DNA of 64,000 nt from contig NZ_JACCBJ010000001.1 in the NCBI RefSeq assembly GCF_013408745.1, positions 2,976,001-3,040,000 on the forward strand, in the 5' to 3' direction. Made by a program: the position numbers and the translations under genes. How positions within the stretch are numbered: the first letter of the stretch is position 1; each line of letters begins with the position of its first letter. The notes beneath the pieces are model-generated. The model did not search any database. It worked only from the letters and a program-made list of their open reading frames with translations, and was not told where the DNA came from. This DNA comes from Leifsonia soli. GTDB lineage: Bacteria > Actinomycetota > Actinomycetes > Actinomycetales > Microbacteriaceae. Positions 34,734-44,971 of the stretch are shown piece after piece.

Positions 34734-36158
34734 TCAGCGGCTCTCCCACCAGGTGAGGAGCCGCCGCGTGGCCTCCTCTTCGCCCAGAGGACCTTCGTCC
34801 AGCCGGAGCTCGAGGAGGAACCGCATCGCCTGACCCACGTCTCGGCCCGGGCGGATGCCGAGGATGCTCATCACCTGCTCGCCGTTCAGATCGGGACGGA
34901 CCGCATCCATCTCCTCCTGCTCGCGGAGCTCGCGGATGCGCGTCTCGAGATCGTCGTAGGCGAAGCCCAGACGGTCCGCCTTCCGCCGGTTCCGCGTCGT
35001 GACGTCGGCCCGCGTGAGCATGTGCAGCCGCTCGAGCTCCGGGCCCGCGTCGCGGACGTACCGGCGCACCGCCGAGTCGGTCCAGTGCGCGTCGGCGTAG
35101 CCGAAGAACCGCAGGTGCAGCTCGATCAGCCGGGCGACGGAGTCGATGGTCGACTTGTCGAACCGCAGGGCGGTCAGCCGCTTCTTCGCGAGCTTCGCGC
35201 CGACCAGGTCGTGATGGTAGAAGCTGACGGCACCGCCCGGCTCGAAGCGCCGGGTCGCGGGCTTGCCGATGTCGTGGAGGATGGCCGCCAGCCGCAGCAC
35301 CAGATCGGGCGCCTCGCCGGGATGCCGCTCCTTCTCATATCCGATCGCCTGGTCCAGCACGGTGAGGCTGTGCTGGTACACGTCCTTGTGGTGGTGGTGC
35401 TCGTCGGCTTCGAGCCGGAGCGCGGGGATCTCGGGGATCACCTCATCCGCCAGGCCGGTCTCGACGAGGAGTTCGAGCCCGCGGCGCGGTTCGTCGGCCA
35501 TCAGCAGCTTGCTCAGTTCGTCCCGCACCCGCTCGGCGCTGACGATCTCGATCCGGTCGGCCATCGACGACATGGCCTCACGGGTGGCCTCATCGACCGT
35601 GAAGCCCAGCTGAGCGGTGAAGCGCGCTGCGCGCATCATCCGCAGCGGGTCGTCGCCGAAGGAGATCTGGGGGCTGCTCGGCGTGGTGATCACCCCGGCG
35701 ATGAGGTCCTCCACGCCGCTGGACGGATCCACCAGCCGCACTTCCGGCAACCGGAGCGCCAGGGCGTTGACGGTGAAGTCCCGGCGCATGAGGTCGCCCT
35801 CGAGGGTGTCGCCGAACTCCACCTCGGGCTTGCGGGTGGTGCCGTCGTAGCTGTCGCTGCGGTACGTGGTGATCTCCACGGTGTCGTCACCGAGTCGCGC
35901 GCCGATCGTTCCGTACTTGCGGCCGACGTCCCAGACCGCGTCGGCGATGGGCGCGACCACCCGCGCGATGTCGTCGGGCCGGGCGTCCGTCGTGAAGTCG
36001 AGGTCGTGCACAGCACGGCCGAGCAGGGCATCACGGACGGGCCCCCCGACCAGGGCCAGCTCATGCCCCGCGGCTTGGAACGCGTCGGCGAGACGGGCGA
36101 CCGACGGCGTGCGCGCGAGGTCGCCGAGACGTTCGAGTGATTCGGCGACGCTCTGCAT
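34734..36158 (-). CDS. cca: CCA tRNA nucleotidyltransferase
   Basis: A 474-residue class II nucleotidyltransferase that adds or repairs the 3' CCA of tRNA. The N-terminal catalytic motif is [12 protein letters not shown] followed by [10 protein letters not shown] (metal-binding carboxylates near residues 53-55), then [11 protein letters not shown] and [17 protein letters not shown]-terminal HD domain contains [23 protein letters not shown] precedes it. The ATG used gives the standard N-terminus; upstream open frame is chance. Divergent from the DUF6049 gene. Confidence 0.93.
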   Translation of the reverse strand: MQSVAESLERLGDLARTPSVARLADAFQAAGHELALVGGPVRDALLGRAVHDLDFTTDARPDDIARVVAPIADAVWDVGRKYGTIGARLGDDTVEITTYRSDSYDGTTRKPEVEFGDTLEGDLMRRDFTVNALALRLPEVRLVDPSSGVEDLIAGVITTPSSPQISFGDDPLRMMRAARFTAQLGFTVDEATREAMSSMADRIEIVSAERVRDELSKLLMADEPRRGLELLVETGLADEVIPEIPALRLEADEHHHHKDVYQHSLTVLDQAIGYEKERHPGEAPDLVLRLAAILHDIGKPATRRFEPGGAVSFYHHDLVGAKLAKKRLTALRFDKSTIDSVARLIELHLRFFGYADAHWTDSAVRRYVRDAGPELERLHMLTRADVTTRNRRKADRLGFAYDDLETRIRELREQEEMDAVRPDLNGEQVMSILGIRPGRDVGQAMRFLLELRLDEGPLGEEEATRRLLTWWESR

Positions 36159-36253
36159 GGTGCCCCAGTTTAACGGCCCCGCTCGCCGGCCTCTCAGCGG
36201 GCGGCCTCTACAATCGACCACATGGAGGCCGAGTCGGGATCGCGCGTCGACGC

Positions 36254-38545
36254 ATGACGGCAACCTCCCCCACCCTCCGAAGGGGTGCGTCGCTCCGCGC
36301 CCGTCTGCGCGTGGCGTCGGCGGCGCTCGCCGTCGGGGCGCTCGCCGTCCTCGCCGGCGTGGTGCACCCGTCGGGGGCCGCGGTCGCAGCCGGACCGACA
36401 CGGGCGGCGGCCGGTGCAGCGCTGACCGCATCCATCACGGCCGACGACGCGGGAGTCCTGACACCCGGCAAGGACCTGGGAGTGTCGGTCACGGTGTCCA
36501 ATCCGACGGACACCGCTTTCGAGTCGGGAACCGTGTCCCTCTGGGTCGACCCCGCAGCGCAGAACGATCGCTCCGCGCTCGCCTCCTGGCTGTCCTCGAC
36601 GGACCCCGTCTCTGGAGCCGTCGACCTCGGCACCGCGCAGCTGAACACGCTGGAACCAGGATCGAGCGCCGTCGTTCGCGTCAGCGCGCCGGCCGCCTCC
36701 CTCCCGTTCGCCGGACGGACGACCTCTGCGGTCTTCGGGATCGGCGCAACGGTGGATGCCGGATCGTCGGACACCACGGCACGCGGCTCGGTCGTCTGGT
36801 ACCCGGGCGGCACCGCCAAGCAGGCGAGCGTCAACGTCGCGCTCCCGATCGTGACCCCGTCCGGCACGAACGGCATCATCCCGGCCGACGATCTGGCGAC
36901 CTACACGGCTCCCAACGGCATCCTCACGCGTGAGCTCGACGGCCTGTCGGGCCACACCACCGTCACGGTCGGCATCGACCCGATGATCATCGCCTCGATC
37001 CGGGTGCTCGGCAACGCCGCCCCGGCGAGCGCCGTCGACTGGCTCGGGCGCCTCGCCGACCTGCCCAACGAAACCTTCTCGCTGGGTTACGGTGATGCCG
37101 ACCCGGCCGGGCAGATCCAGGCGGGCCTCCCGGCACCGCTGCAGCCGACCTCGCTCGCCTATGCGATCGACCCGAAGAACTTCACGCCGGCGCCGACGCC
37201 CGTGGGCGAGCCGGCCACCGCATCGCCCACCCCCGCTCCGAAGACCTCGTCCACGACCCCCAGCCCCACCCCGACGACCACCCCCGGGCCCGTCCTGCCG
37301 ACGATGGATGAGCTGCTGGCCTGGGACTACACCCTCACCGGCGTCGCCTGGCCGGGCGACAAGACGGTGCGTCGAGCCGACCTTCCGCCTCTCGCGGCCG
37401 CCGGTCTGAAGACCACCATCGTGTCGGGCAGCAACACCAACGCCGCCGACCTCGGCACCACTCCGAACGCGACTCTGAGCTCCGGCGACACCCGCATCCT
37501 GGCCTCCGACCAGCCGCTCAGCGACGCTCTGCGGCAGGCGATCTCGGCGCCGAGCGACGTCGCGTGGAACTCCGCCATGTCGAAGGTGAACGCCCAACTC
37601 GAACTCATCGCGCAGGAATCGGGCGACGCACGCCGCCTCCTCGTCGCCCTCGACCGTTCCTGGCCGTCGAGCGGAACCCAGTTCGAACGAACACTCAACG
37701 CCCTGTTCTCCTCGCCGTGGTCGGCCCCTGCCTCCTTCCGTTCCGTCGCGGGCGCACCGCAGACCTCCGGCTTCGACCTGGTCGACGCGCCGGAGAGCGC
37801 CGATCGCATCACCGACATCAGCGCTCTCGTCCAGGACGAAGGCGCACTGGGGCAGTTCGCCACCGTGCTCGACGACCCGACGACGCTGACCGGCCGCACG
37901 CGCTCCGATCTGCTCGCCGTCCTCGCGGTCTCGTGGCTGAACCCGCGGACCGATTGGAACGCGGCCGTCGCGAAAGAGCGGGCGGCGACGACCAAGACGC
38001 TTCACTCCATCCGCATCCTGCCGACCGAGAACGTCAACCTCGTGAGCGCGCAAGGATCCATCCCCTTCACGGTCAGCAACGGGCTCACCGACGAAGCCGT
38101 GACCATCGTGCTGTCGGCCGCACCGTCGAACGGCCGGCTCGAGGTCGATCAGTCGACCACGAAGCGAATCGTGAAGGACTCGCGCGCGACCGTCCTCATC
38201 CCCGTCAAGGCGAAGGTCGGGAACGGCCAGGTCGTGCTGTCGCTGCATCTGTACAGCCCCACCGGCGTCCCGATCGGCGACCCCACCTCGGTGACGGTGG
38301 ATGTGCACGCCGACTGGGAGGGCATCGGCGCGCTGATCTTCGGCATCCTGCTGGTGCTGCTCTTCGGTTTCGGGATCGTCCGCAACATCCTGCGTCGCCG
38401 GTCGAAGCGCGCGGAGGACGCCGCCGATGGGGCCGCCGATGCGGCCGGCTCGGAAGCGCCCGCCGAGAGCGACACGGATGTAACCAGGTCAGAGGGTTCA
38501 GATGGCTCCAGTACGCCGTCCCCGGAGGAGCGGCCCGGTGGCTAG
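36254..38545 (+). CDS. DUF6049 cell-envelope protein
   Basis: A 763-residue secreted or membrane-anchored protein. A basic N-terminus and a hydrophobic helix (about residues 18-45) act as signal. The large extracellular part includes a Pro/Thr/Ser-rich linker near 310-345, and a single C-terminal helix (IGALIFGILLVLLFGFGIV) is followed by a basic, then acidic tail. Position before murJ and length are those of the DUF6049 family conserved in actinobacteria, thought to act in envelope biogenesis; its molecular role is unknown. The last codons overlap the start of murJ. Confidence 0.8.
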   Translation: MTATSPTLRRGASLRARLRVASAALAVGALAVLAGVVHPSGAAVAAGPTRAAAGAALTASITADDAGVLTPGKDLGVSVTVSNPTDTAFESGTVSLWVDPAAQNDRSALASWLSSTDPVSGAVDLGTAQLNTLEPGSSAVVRVSAPAASLPFAGRTTSAVFGIGATVDAGSSDTTARGSVVWYPGGTAKQASVNVALPIVTPSGTNGIIPADDLATYTAPNGILTRELDGLSGHTTVTVGIDPMIIASIRVLGNAAPASAVDWLGRLADLPNETFSLGYGDADPAGQIQAGLPAPLQPTSLAYAIDPKNFTPAPTPVGEPATASPTPAPKTSSTTPSPTPTTTPGPVLPTMDELLAWDYTLTGVAWPGDKTVRRADLPPLAAAGLKTTIVSGSNTNAADLGTTPNATLSSGDTRILASDQPLSDALRQAISAPSDVAWNSAMSKVNAQLELIAQESGDARRLLVALDRSWPSSGTQFERTLNALFSSPWSAPASFRSVAGAPQTSGFDLVDAPESADRITDISALVQDEGALGQFATVLDDPTTLTGRTRSDLLAVLAVSWLNPRTDWNAAVAKERAATTKTLHSIRILPTENVNLVSAQGSIPFTVSNGLTDEAVTIVLSAAPSNGRLEVDQSTTKRIVKDSRATVLIPVKAKVGNGQVVLSLHLYSPTGVPIGDPTSVTVDVHADWEGIGALIFGILLVLLFGFGIVRNILRRRSKRAEDAADGAADAAGSEAPAESDTDVTRSEGSDGSSTPSPEERPGG

Positions 38546-40145
38546 CATCGGCCGCGCGAGTGCGCTGCTCGCCTCCGGCACCCTGGTGTCGCGCCTCCTC
38601 GGCTTCGCGAAGGCGTGGCTGCTGGTGCAGGCGATCGGCGCGATCAGCTTCGCCGCCAACGCCTACGGCACGGCGACGTACGTGCCGAACAGCATCTACG
38701 CGATCATCGCGCAGGGCATCCTCAACGCGATCCTCGTGCCGCAGATCGTCCGTGCTTCTGTCAACACCGACGGCGGTCGCGCGTACATCAACAAGCTCGT
38801 GACCCTCGGGATGGTCGTGTTCGCGGCCGTCGCCGTCGTCGCAACCTTCCTCGCCCCCGTCCTGGTGTCCATCGCCGGCGTCCGCGGCTCCCAGGCGGAG
38901 CTGGCCACCGCCTTCGCGTACTGGTCGCTGCCGCAGATCTTCTTCCTCGGCCTGTACACACTGCTGGGAGAGGTGCTGAACGCGCGCAAGTCGTTCGGTC
39001 CATTCACCTGGGCACCCGTCGTCAACAACGTGATCGCGATCGTGCTGCTCGGCGCGTTCATCCTCGCCTTCGGCACCTCGGCGTCGGGGAACCACGACAG
39101 CGGCTGGACCTTCGGGATGATCGCTCTCCTCGCCGGCGGCGCCACGCTCGGCGTCGCGGTGCAGGCGCTCATCCTCTTCGTCTTCTGGCGGCGGATCGGG
39201 CTGCGCTTCCGGTTCGACTTCGGCTGGCGCGGGGTGAATCTCGGCTCGGCGGGAAAGGCCGCGGGGTGGACGTTCGCCATGCTGATCGTCACCCAGCTGG
39301 CCGGGCTGGTCGAGGCGAACGTGTCGAACTCCGGCGGCGCCGCCTACGCGGGCCTCTTCGTCATGCAGAACGCCTGGCTGATCTTCATGCTCCCGCACGG
39401 CATCATCGCCGTCTCGATCGTGACCGCGTACTACACGCGGATGGCCGAGCACGCGCATCGAGGCGCCACGGCCGACTTCCGCGACGACTTCTCGTCAGCG
39501 GCACGGTCGATCATGTTCCTCATCGTCTTCTCGTCCGCCGCCCTGATCGTCACGGCCTTCCCGATCGCGCGGGTCTTCACGACCGACTACCAGGCCATGG
39601 GACTCGTGCTCATCGCCTACCTGATCGGGCTCGTGCCCTTCTCGCTCGTCTTCATGGCCCAGCGCGCCTTCTACTCGCTGGGCGACACGCGCACACCCTT
39701 CTTCTTCACGCTCGCGCAGGCCGGTGTCATCGTCTTCGGCGTACTGCTGTGCTTCCTCGTCCCGCCCGTGAGCCGTGCAGCCGCCGTCGCCCTCGTCGTC
39801 TCGTTCGCCGGCCTCGTCCAGGCGGTGCTGGCGTTCGCCCTCCTTCGCCGTCGCACCGGGGGAGTGGATGGGGCGCGCATCCTCGGCTCGCTGTGGCGCT
39901 TCGTCCTCGCCGCCCTCGCGGCCATCGCGGCAGGCGCCGGCTTCCTGATCATCCTCGGCGGTGTCGAGCAGGGCGCCTTCCCGGTGAGCGGCCCGATCGC
40001 GGCGGTCATCGCCACGGCGGTCGTCGGCGTCGTGATGCTGATCGTCTACGTCGGCTTCCTCGGGATGCTGCGATCCCCCGACCTCGAGGCCGGTCTCGCA
40101 CCCATCCTGAACCGCGCCGGAGGGCGTTCTCGCGCGCCCAGGTGA
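38538..40145 (+). CDS. murJ: lipid II flippase MurJ (MviN)
   Basis: A 535-residue polytopic protein with about 14 helices, MATE-like/MVF fold, that moves lipid II across the membrane for peptidoglycan synthesis. Recognisable are ASALLASGTLVSRLLGFAKA at the N-terminus, NAILVPQIV, GEVLNARKSFGPF and the PFSLVFMAQRAFYSLGDTRTP loop. The start is a choice: GTG 38538 has GGAGGAG seven bases upstream and overlaps DUF6049 by 8 bp; ATG 38502 with AGAGGG would add 12 residues. No C-terminal pseudokinase domain as in mycobacteria. Confidence 0.9.
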   Translation: MASIGRASALLASGTLVSRLLGFAKAWLLVQAIGAISFAANAYGTATYVPNSIYAIIAQGILNAILVPQIVRASVNTDGGRAYINKLVTLGMVVFAAVAVVATFLAPVLVSIAGVRGSQAELATAFAYWSLPQIFFLGLYTLLGEVLNARKSFGPFTWAPVVNNVIAIVLLGAFILAFGTSASGNHDSGWTFGMIALLAGGATLGVAVQALILFVFWRRIGLRFRFDFGWRGVNLGSAGKAAGWTFAMLIVTQLAGLVEANVSNSGGAAYAGLFVMQNAWLIFMLPHGIIAVSIVTAYYTRMAEHAHRGATADFRDDFSSAARSIMFLIVFSSAALIVTAFPIARVFTTDYQAMGLVLIAYLIGLVPFSLVFMAQRAFYSLGDTRTPFFFTLAQAGVIVFGVLLCFLVPPVSRAAAVALVVSFAGLVQAVLAFALLRRRTGGVDGARILGSLWRFVLAALAAIAAGAGFLIILGGVEQGAFPVSGPIAAVIATAVVGVVMLIVYVGFLGMLRSPDLEAGLAPILNRAGGRSRAPR

Positions 40146-40229
40146 CACGGAATAGCATCCGCCTAGGATGTGTTCTACAGGTCGACGCCTCCAGACGAAG
40201 GTGTCGCGATCAGGTCAAGGAGTTCCGCC

Positions 40230-41216
40230 GTGCGGCAGATCATCATCATCGGTTCCGGCCCTGCCGGTTACACCGCGGCCATCTACGCGGCCCGCGCCAA
40301 CCTGAAGCCGCTGCTGATCGCCTCCTCTGTCGAGGCCGGCGGCGAGCTGATGAACACCACTGAGGTCGAGAACTTCCCGGGCTTCCCGGAGGCCGTGATG
40401 GGCCCTGACCTCATGTTCAAGATGCAGGCGCAGGCCGAGAAGTTCGGAACCGAGATCGTCCTCGACGACGTCGTCTCCGTCGACCTGACCGGCGAGGTCA
40501 AGCGCGTCACGCTCGGCTCCGGCGCCGTTCACGAGGCTCTCGCCGTGATCTTCGCGACGGGCTCCGCGTACCGCAAGCTCGGCCTGGAGGACGAAGAGCG
40601 CCTCTCCGGCCACGGCGTCTCCTGGTGCGCCACCTGCGACGGCTTCTTCTTCCGTCAGCGCACGATCGCGGTCGTCGGCGGCGGCGACTCGGCGATGGAG
40701 GAGGCCACCTTCCTCACCCGCTTCGCCGACAAGGTCTACATCATCCACCGCCGCGACTCCCTGCGTGCCTCCAAGATCATGCAGGAGCGCGCGTTCGCCA
40801 ACGACAAGATCGAGTTCATCTGGAACACCGAGGTCGTCGGCATCGGCGGCGACGAGCAGGTGCAGGATGTGAAGCTCCGCAACCTCGTCACCGGCGAGGA
40901 GAGCGAGCTGCAGCTGCACGGCCTGTTCATCGCGATCGGCAACGACCCCCGCGTCCACCTGGTGCACGGTCAGCTGGACCTGACCGCCGAGGGTACGATC
41001 GCGGTCGACGGGCGGAGCTCGAAGACCAACCTGCCCGGGGTTTTCGCCGCGGGCGACGTCATCGACCCGACCTACCGCCAGGCGGTCACCGCCGCCGCGT
41101 CCGGAACGGTGGCCGCGCTCGACGCGGAGCACTACCTGACGACGCTTCCCCAGAACTTGCTCGACAGCGCAGCGGATGGCGCGTCGGGCGATCTCGAACT
41201 CACGACCACCGCATAA
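40230..41216 (+). CDS. trxB: thioredoxin-disulfide reductase
   Basis: A 328-residue low-molecular-weight thioredoxin reductase. FAD motif IIIGSGPAGYTAAIYAARA, redox-active WCATCDG (Cys pair near residues 135-138), NADPH motif VVGGGDSAMEEA and FAAGDVID are all present. It passes electrons from NADPH to thioredoxin, encoded 14 bp downstream. GTG start preceded by AAGGAG; the open frame 20 codons earlier lacks a ribosome site. Confidence 0.96.
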   Translation: MRQIIIIGSGPAGYTAAIYAARANLKPLLIASSVEAGGELMNTTEVENFPGFPEAVMGPDLMFKMQAQAEKFGTEIVLDDVVSVDLTGEVKRVTLGSGAVHEALAVIFATGSAYRKLGLEDEERLSGHGVSWCATCDGFFFRQRTIAVVGGGDSAMEEATFLTRFADKVYIIHRRDSLRASKIMQERAFANDKIEFIWNTEVVGIGGDEQVQDVKLRNLVTGEESELQLHGLFIAIGNDPRVHLVHGQLDLTAEGTIAVDGRSSKTNLPGVFAAGDVIDPTYRQAVTAAASGTVAALDAEHYLTTLPQNLLDSAADGASGDLELTTTA

Positions 41217-41230
41217 GGAGATACAAGAAA

Positions 41231-41557
41231 ATGTCAGCAGCACGTTCGGTCACGGACGCCAGCTTCGAGCAGGACGTCCTCAACAGCGAGAAGACCATTC
41301 TGGTGGACTTCTGGGCTGAGTGGTGCGGCCCGTGTCGCGCCGTCGGCCCCATCCTCGACCAGATCGCCTCCGAGCACGCCGACAAGATCGAGATCGTCAA
41401 GCTCAACGTCGACGAGAACCCGCAGACCGCTGCGAAGTACCAGATCACCTCCATCCCCGCGATGAAGGTCTACCAGGGTGGCGAGGTCGTCAAGACCGTC
41501 ATCGGCGCGAAGCCGAAGCCCGCCCTCGAGGCCGACCTGGCCGCCTACCTCGCGTAG
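41231..41557 (+). CDS. trxA: thioredoxin
   Basis: A 108-residue thioredoxin with the active site WAEWCGPCR and the cis-proline segment TSIPAMKVY. It reduces protein disulfides and is recycled by the adjacent reductase. A textbook AAGGAG site is nine bases before the ATG. The gene ends 19 bp before a strong intrinsic terminator. Too similar in codon use to its neighbours to suggest transfer. Confidence 0.97.
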   Translation: MSAARSVTDASFEQDVLNSEKTILVDFWAEWCGPCRAVGPILDQIASEHADKIEIVKLNVDENPQTAAKYQITSIPAMKVYQGGEVVKTVIGAKPKPALEADLAAYLA

Positions 41558-41575
41558 CGCGACCCGTCCTCTTCA

Positions 41576-41613
41576 GACCCGTCCGGCGCTCACCCGCCGG
41601 GCGGGTCTTTTTC
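41576..41613 (+). terminator. Rho-independent terminator after trxA
   Basis: A 13-bp stem (GACCCGTCCGGCG with CGCCGGGCGGGTC, one G-U pair) is followed by TTTTT. Ends the trxB-trxA transcript. Confidence 0.85.
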
Positions 41614-41693
41614 GTACCCGTGAGCGCACCGATTTTCTTCGCGGTGCGTCGCCCCCATAGCATGGCTCAACGGCAGAGAAACGGAACTCACAC

Positions 41694-43019
41694 GTGATCG
41701 AACACGGCACCCCGCCTCAGCGGGGCAACAATCTGGACCCGTGGTATCACCACTACGCACAGCGTACGAGCGGCCTCGCCGCCAGTGAGGTCCGAGCCCT
41801 GTTCGCCGTCGCCAGCCGCCCCGAGGTGGTCTCGCTGGCCGGCGGCATGCCGTTCGTCTCCGCCCTGCCGCAGGACCTGGTGGTCGGCGCGATGGACCGC
41901 GTCATGCGTGAGCAGGGAGCTGTCGCCCTCCAGTACGGCTCGGGACAGGGCGTTCCGGCCCTCCGTGAGCAGATCCTCGACGTCATGGCGCTCGAAGGCA
42001 TCAGCGGAAGCGCCGACGACGTGGTCATCACCACCGGTTCGCAGCACGCGCTGGAGCTGTTCAGCAAGCTCTTCATCGATCCGGGCGACGTCGTGCTCGC
42101 CGAGGGTCCGAGCTATGTGACCGCGATGGTCATCTTCAAGTCGTACCAGGCCGAGGTCGATCATGTGCCGATGGATGCGCACGGCCTCGTCCCCGAGGCG
42201 CTGCGCGAGCACATCGCGCGGCTGAAGGCGGCCGGGCGTCGTGTGAAGTTCCTCTACACGGTCCCGACGTTCCATAACCCCGCCGGCGTGACGTCGACCT
42301 GGGAGCGGCGGCTCGAGATCCTCGAGATCGCTCGGGAGAACGACATCCTCGTGCTGGAGGACAACCCGTACGGGCTCCTGTACTTCGACGAGAAGCCGCC
42401 CGCGGCCATGCGTTCGGTGGAGAAGGACGGCGTCGTCTACCTCGGAACATTCTCCAAGACACTCGCCCCCGGATTCCGTGTGGGCTGGGCGTTGGCGCCG
42501 CACGCCATCCGCGAGAAGCTCATCCTCGCCAACGAGGCGGCGATCCTCAGCCCGAGCTCGTTCAGTCAGCTGGTCATCTCCGAGTACCTGCAGGATGCCG
42601 ACTGGCGGGCGCAGATCGACACCTTCCGCGGCGTGTACCGGGAGCGCAAGGAAGCCATGATCTCGGCGTTGAACGAGCACCTGCCCGAGCTCAGCTGGAC
42701 CGATCCCGCCGGCGGGTTCTACGTCTGGGTCACTCTCCCTCCGCATCTCGACTCGAAGGCGATGCTCCCGCGTGCCGTGACCGAGCTCGTTGCGTACACA
42801 CCGGGAACCGCGTTCTACGCCGACGGTTCAGGCGCCCAGAACATCCGGCTGTCGTTCTGCTACCCGACTCCCGAGAACATCCGGGTGGGCGTGCGCCGCC
42901 TCGCGAACGTCATCGGCGGGGAGCAGGATCTGCTCGACACCTTCGCCGGCACCGGCCCGTTGGACGCCTCCCAGCGCCGGAGCAGGACGAGCGCGAACCC
43001 TCCCACCGATCTGCGCTAG
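41694..43019 (+). CDS. PLP-dependent aminotransferase (MocR/2-aminoadipate type, no HTH)
   Basis: A 441-residue fold-type I aminotransferase. VSLAGGMPF, the central YTVPTFHNPAGV, LEDNPYGLLY and the PLP-lysine segment GTFSKTLAPGFRVGW are as in LysN/2-aminoadipate and MocR-type enzymes; the N-terminal DNA-binding domain of MocR is absent. It probably transaminates an amino acid with an aromatic or long side chain. GTG start. It lies directly before ddl (14 bp), a neighbourhood that would suit cell-wall amino-acid supply, which is unproven. Confidence 0.83.
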   Translation: MIEHGTPPQRGNNLDPWYHHYAQRTSGLAASEVRALFAVASRPEVVSLAGGMPFVSALPQDLVVGAMDRVMREQGAVALQYGSGQGVPALREQILDVMALEGISGSADDVVITTGSQHALELFSKLFIDPGDVVLAEGPSYVTAMVIFKSYQAEVDHVPMDAHGLVPEALREHIARLKAAGRRVKFLYTVPTFHNPAGVTSTWERRLEILEIARENDILVLEDNPYGLLYFDEKPPAAMRSVEKDGVVYLGTFSKTLAPGFRVGWALAPHAIREKLILANEAAILSPSSFSQLVISEYLQDADWRAQIDTFRGVYRERKEAMISALNEHLPELSWTDPAGGFYVWVTLPPHLDSKAMLPRAVTELVAYTPGTAFYADGSGAQNIRLSFCYPTPENIRVGVRRLANVIGGEQDLLDTFAGTGPLDASQRRSRTSANPPTDLR

Positions 43020-43033
43020 AGAAAGACCTGATC

Positions 43034-43990
43034 ATGGCCGAAAAAGAAGCACTGAATGTCGTCGTTCTCGCCGGTGGGATCTCGCACGAGCGCGACGTCT
43101 CCCTGCGCACCGGTCGGAGGGTGGCAGACGGCTTGAACGCCCTAGGCCACGCGGTGACGGTACGCGACCCCGACGCCTCGCTGCTCGCCTTCCTCGAAGA
43201 GTCGGCACCGGATGTCGTCTGGCCGGCACTGCACGGCGCCAGCGGCGAAGACGGAGCGCTGCGTGGCCTGCTGGAGATCACCGGGGTGCCGTTCGTCGGG
43301 TCGCGCGCAGACGCATCCCGGCTCGCCTGGTCGAAGCCGACCGCCAAGACGATCGTGTCGCGGGCGGGTGTCGCGACCCCGGATTCGGTGACCCTGCCGC
43401 AGGAGACCTTCCGCGAGCTCGGTGCGAGCAGCGTGCTGGCCACCGTCCTCGACGGACTGGGCCTCCCGCTGGTCGTGAAGCCCGCCCAGGGCGGATCCGC
43501 TCAGGGTGTCACCATCGTGACCACCGCCGACGAGCTTCCTCGCGCCATGGTCGATGCGTACACGTACGGCGACGTCGCGCTCATCGAACGCAAGGTGGAC
43601 GGCGTCGAGGTCTCGGTCGCGGTGGTGGATGTCGGCGACGGCCCTCAGGCGCTTCCCGCTGTCGAGATCGAACCCGTGGACGGCGTGTACTCCTTCGACG
43701 CCCGGTACAACGCGGGGGAGACCCGGTTCTATGTTCCCGCGCGCCTCGATGAGCTGGTGTCGACGGCGGTTGAGGACGCCGCCCGCACGGCCCACGAAGC
43801 GCTGGGCCTGCGGCATCTCTCCCGCATCGACCTGATCGTCGACGATGCAGGAACTCCGTGGTTCCTGGAGGCGAACGTGCTGCCCGGACTCACCGAGACG
43901 TCCATCATGCCGCAGGCGATCACCGCCTCCGGCCGCGAGCCCGCAGACGTCTACGCGGCATTGGCCGTCGCGGCCATCGCCGACGCCTGA
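43034..43990 (+). CDS. ddl: D-alanine--D-alanine ligase
   Basis: A 318-residue ATP-grasp ligase that makes D-Ala-D-Ala for peptidoglycan. VVVLAGGISHERDVSLRTG is the family N-terminus; ALHGASGEDGALRG, PLVVKPAQGGSAQGV and the metal site FLEANVLPGLTETSIMP follow. It is at the short end for Ddl but all active-site segments are seen. Convergent with parB, with only nine bases between stop codons. Confidence 0.88.
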   Translation: MAEKEALNVVVLAGGISHERDVSLRTGRRVADGLNALGHAVTVRDPDASLLAFLEESAPDVVWPALHGASGEDGALRGLLEITGVPFVGSRADASRLAWSKPTAKTIVSRAGVATPDSVTLPQETFRELGASSVLATVLDGLGLPLVVKPAQGGSAQGVTIVTTADELPRAMVDAYTYGDVALIERKVDGVEVSVAVVDVGDGPQALPAVEIEPVDGVYSFDARYNAGETRFYVPARLDELVSTAVEDAARTAHEALGLRHLSRIDLIVDDAGTPWFLEANVLPGLTETSIMPQAITASGREPADVYAALAVAAIADA

Positions 43991-43999
43991 CGGGGACGG

Positions 44000-44971
44000 T
44001 CAGCTGTAGCTGGGCTGTCCGAGCTCGTCGAGGATCCGGTTGAGATCCTGAATGGTGGCGAAGTCCACCACGATCTGGCCCTTGCGTGCGCCGAGAGAGA
44101 TCTTGACCCGTGTATTCAGCCGATCTCCAAGCTGACCAGCAATTTCATCGAGATGACCTCGGTGCCGGCCCGCTGTCGCCTTGGTGCGCGGGGGCTTCGG
44201 CGTCTTGCTCGCCGCGGCCTCGGCAGCGCGCACGGAGAGGTCTTCGTTGACGATCTTGTCGGCGAGGCGGATCATCGCCTCCTGGTCGTCGCCGAGCGAC
44301 AGGATCGCCCGCGCGTGTCCTGCGCTCAGCACACCTGCAGCCACCCTGGCCTGCACCGACGCCGGCAGCTTGAGGAGCCGGATGGTATTGGTGATCTGCG
44401 GACGCGACCGTCCGATCCTGGTGGCGAGCTCCTCCTGAGTGATGCCGAAGTCGGCGAGGAGCTGCTGGTAAGCGGAAGCCTCCTCCAGTGGGTTGAGCTG
44501 GCTCCGGTGGAGGTTCTCCAGCAGCGCGTCGCGCAGCATGTCCTCGTCTGCCGTGTCCTTCACGACCGCGGGGATCGTGTCCAGCCCGAGTTCCTTTGTG
44601 GCGCGCAGACGGCGCTCCCCCATGATCAGTTCGTAGCGGCCCGGCTCGTCGGGAAGGGGGCGCACGACGACCGGCTGGAGCACGCCCACCTCGCGGATGC
44701 TCGCGATCAGCTCGTCGAGGGCGTCGCGGTCGAACTCGGTGCGCGGCTGGACGCGGTTCGGCACGATGTCGGCGGGGGAGAGGCTGGCGAGCCGAGCTCC
44801 CGGAACCGCGACCAGATCGTCCTCTCGCTCGGCGAGTGCCACGGCCGAGCGCGCCGTCGCCGCTCCCGCATTGCTGTCGGGGAAGAAGACGTCGACGGGA
44901 CGAGCGGACTGATCGCTGGTCGGGATGAGGGCGCCGATTCCTCGGCCCAGTCCGGTGCGCTTCGCTGCCAT
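44000..44971 (-). CDS. parB: chromosome-partitioning protein ParB
   Basis: A 323-residue CTP-dependent clamp that loads at parS and spreads. The CTP-binding motif region contains MGERRLRATKELG and ENLHRSQLNPLEEA; the HTH follows at TQEELATRIGRSRPQITNTIRLL. The C-terminal dimerisation domain ends in QDLNRILDELGQ. The N-terminal segment starts MAAKRTGLGRGIGALI, which contacts ParA. Its ATG overlaps the parA stop (TAATG). The extraordinary number of parS sites next door are its expected targets. Confidence 0.95.
   Translation of the reverse strand: MAAKRTGLGRGIGALIPTSDQSARPVDVFFPDSNAGAATARSAVALAEREDDLVAVPGARLASLSPADIVPNRVQPRTEFDRDALDELIASIREVGVLQPVVVRPLPDEPGRYELIMGERRLRATKELGLDTIPAVVKDTADEDMLRDALLENLHRSQLNPLEEASAYQQLLADFGITQEELATRIGRSRPQITNTIRLLKLPASVQARVAAGVLSAGHARAILSLGDDQEAMIRLADKIVNEDLSVRAAEAAASKTPKPPRTKATAGRHRGHLDEIAGQLGDRLNTRVKISLGARKGQIVVDFATIQDLNRILDELGQPSYS

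Noticed and set aside
34455..36140. 561-codon plus-strand frame opposite cca
   Set aside because: Antisense shadow; cca motifs are on the minus strand.
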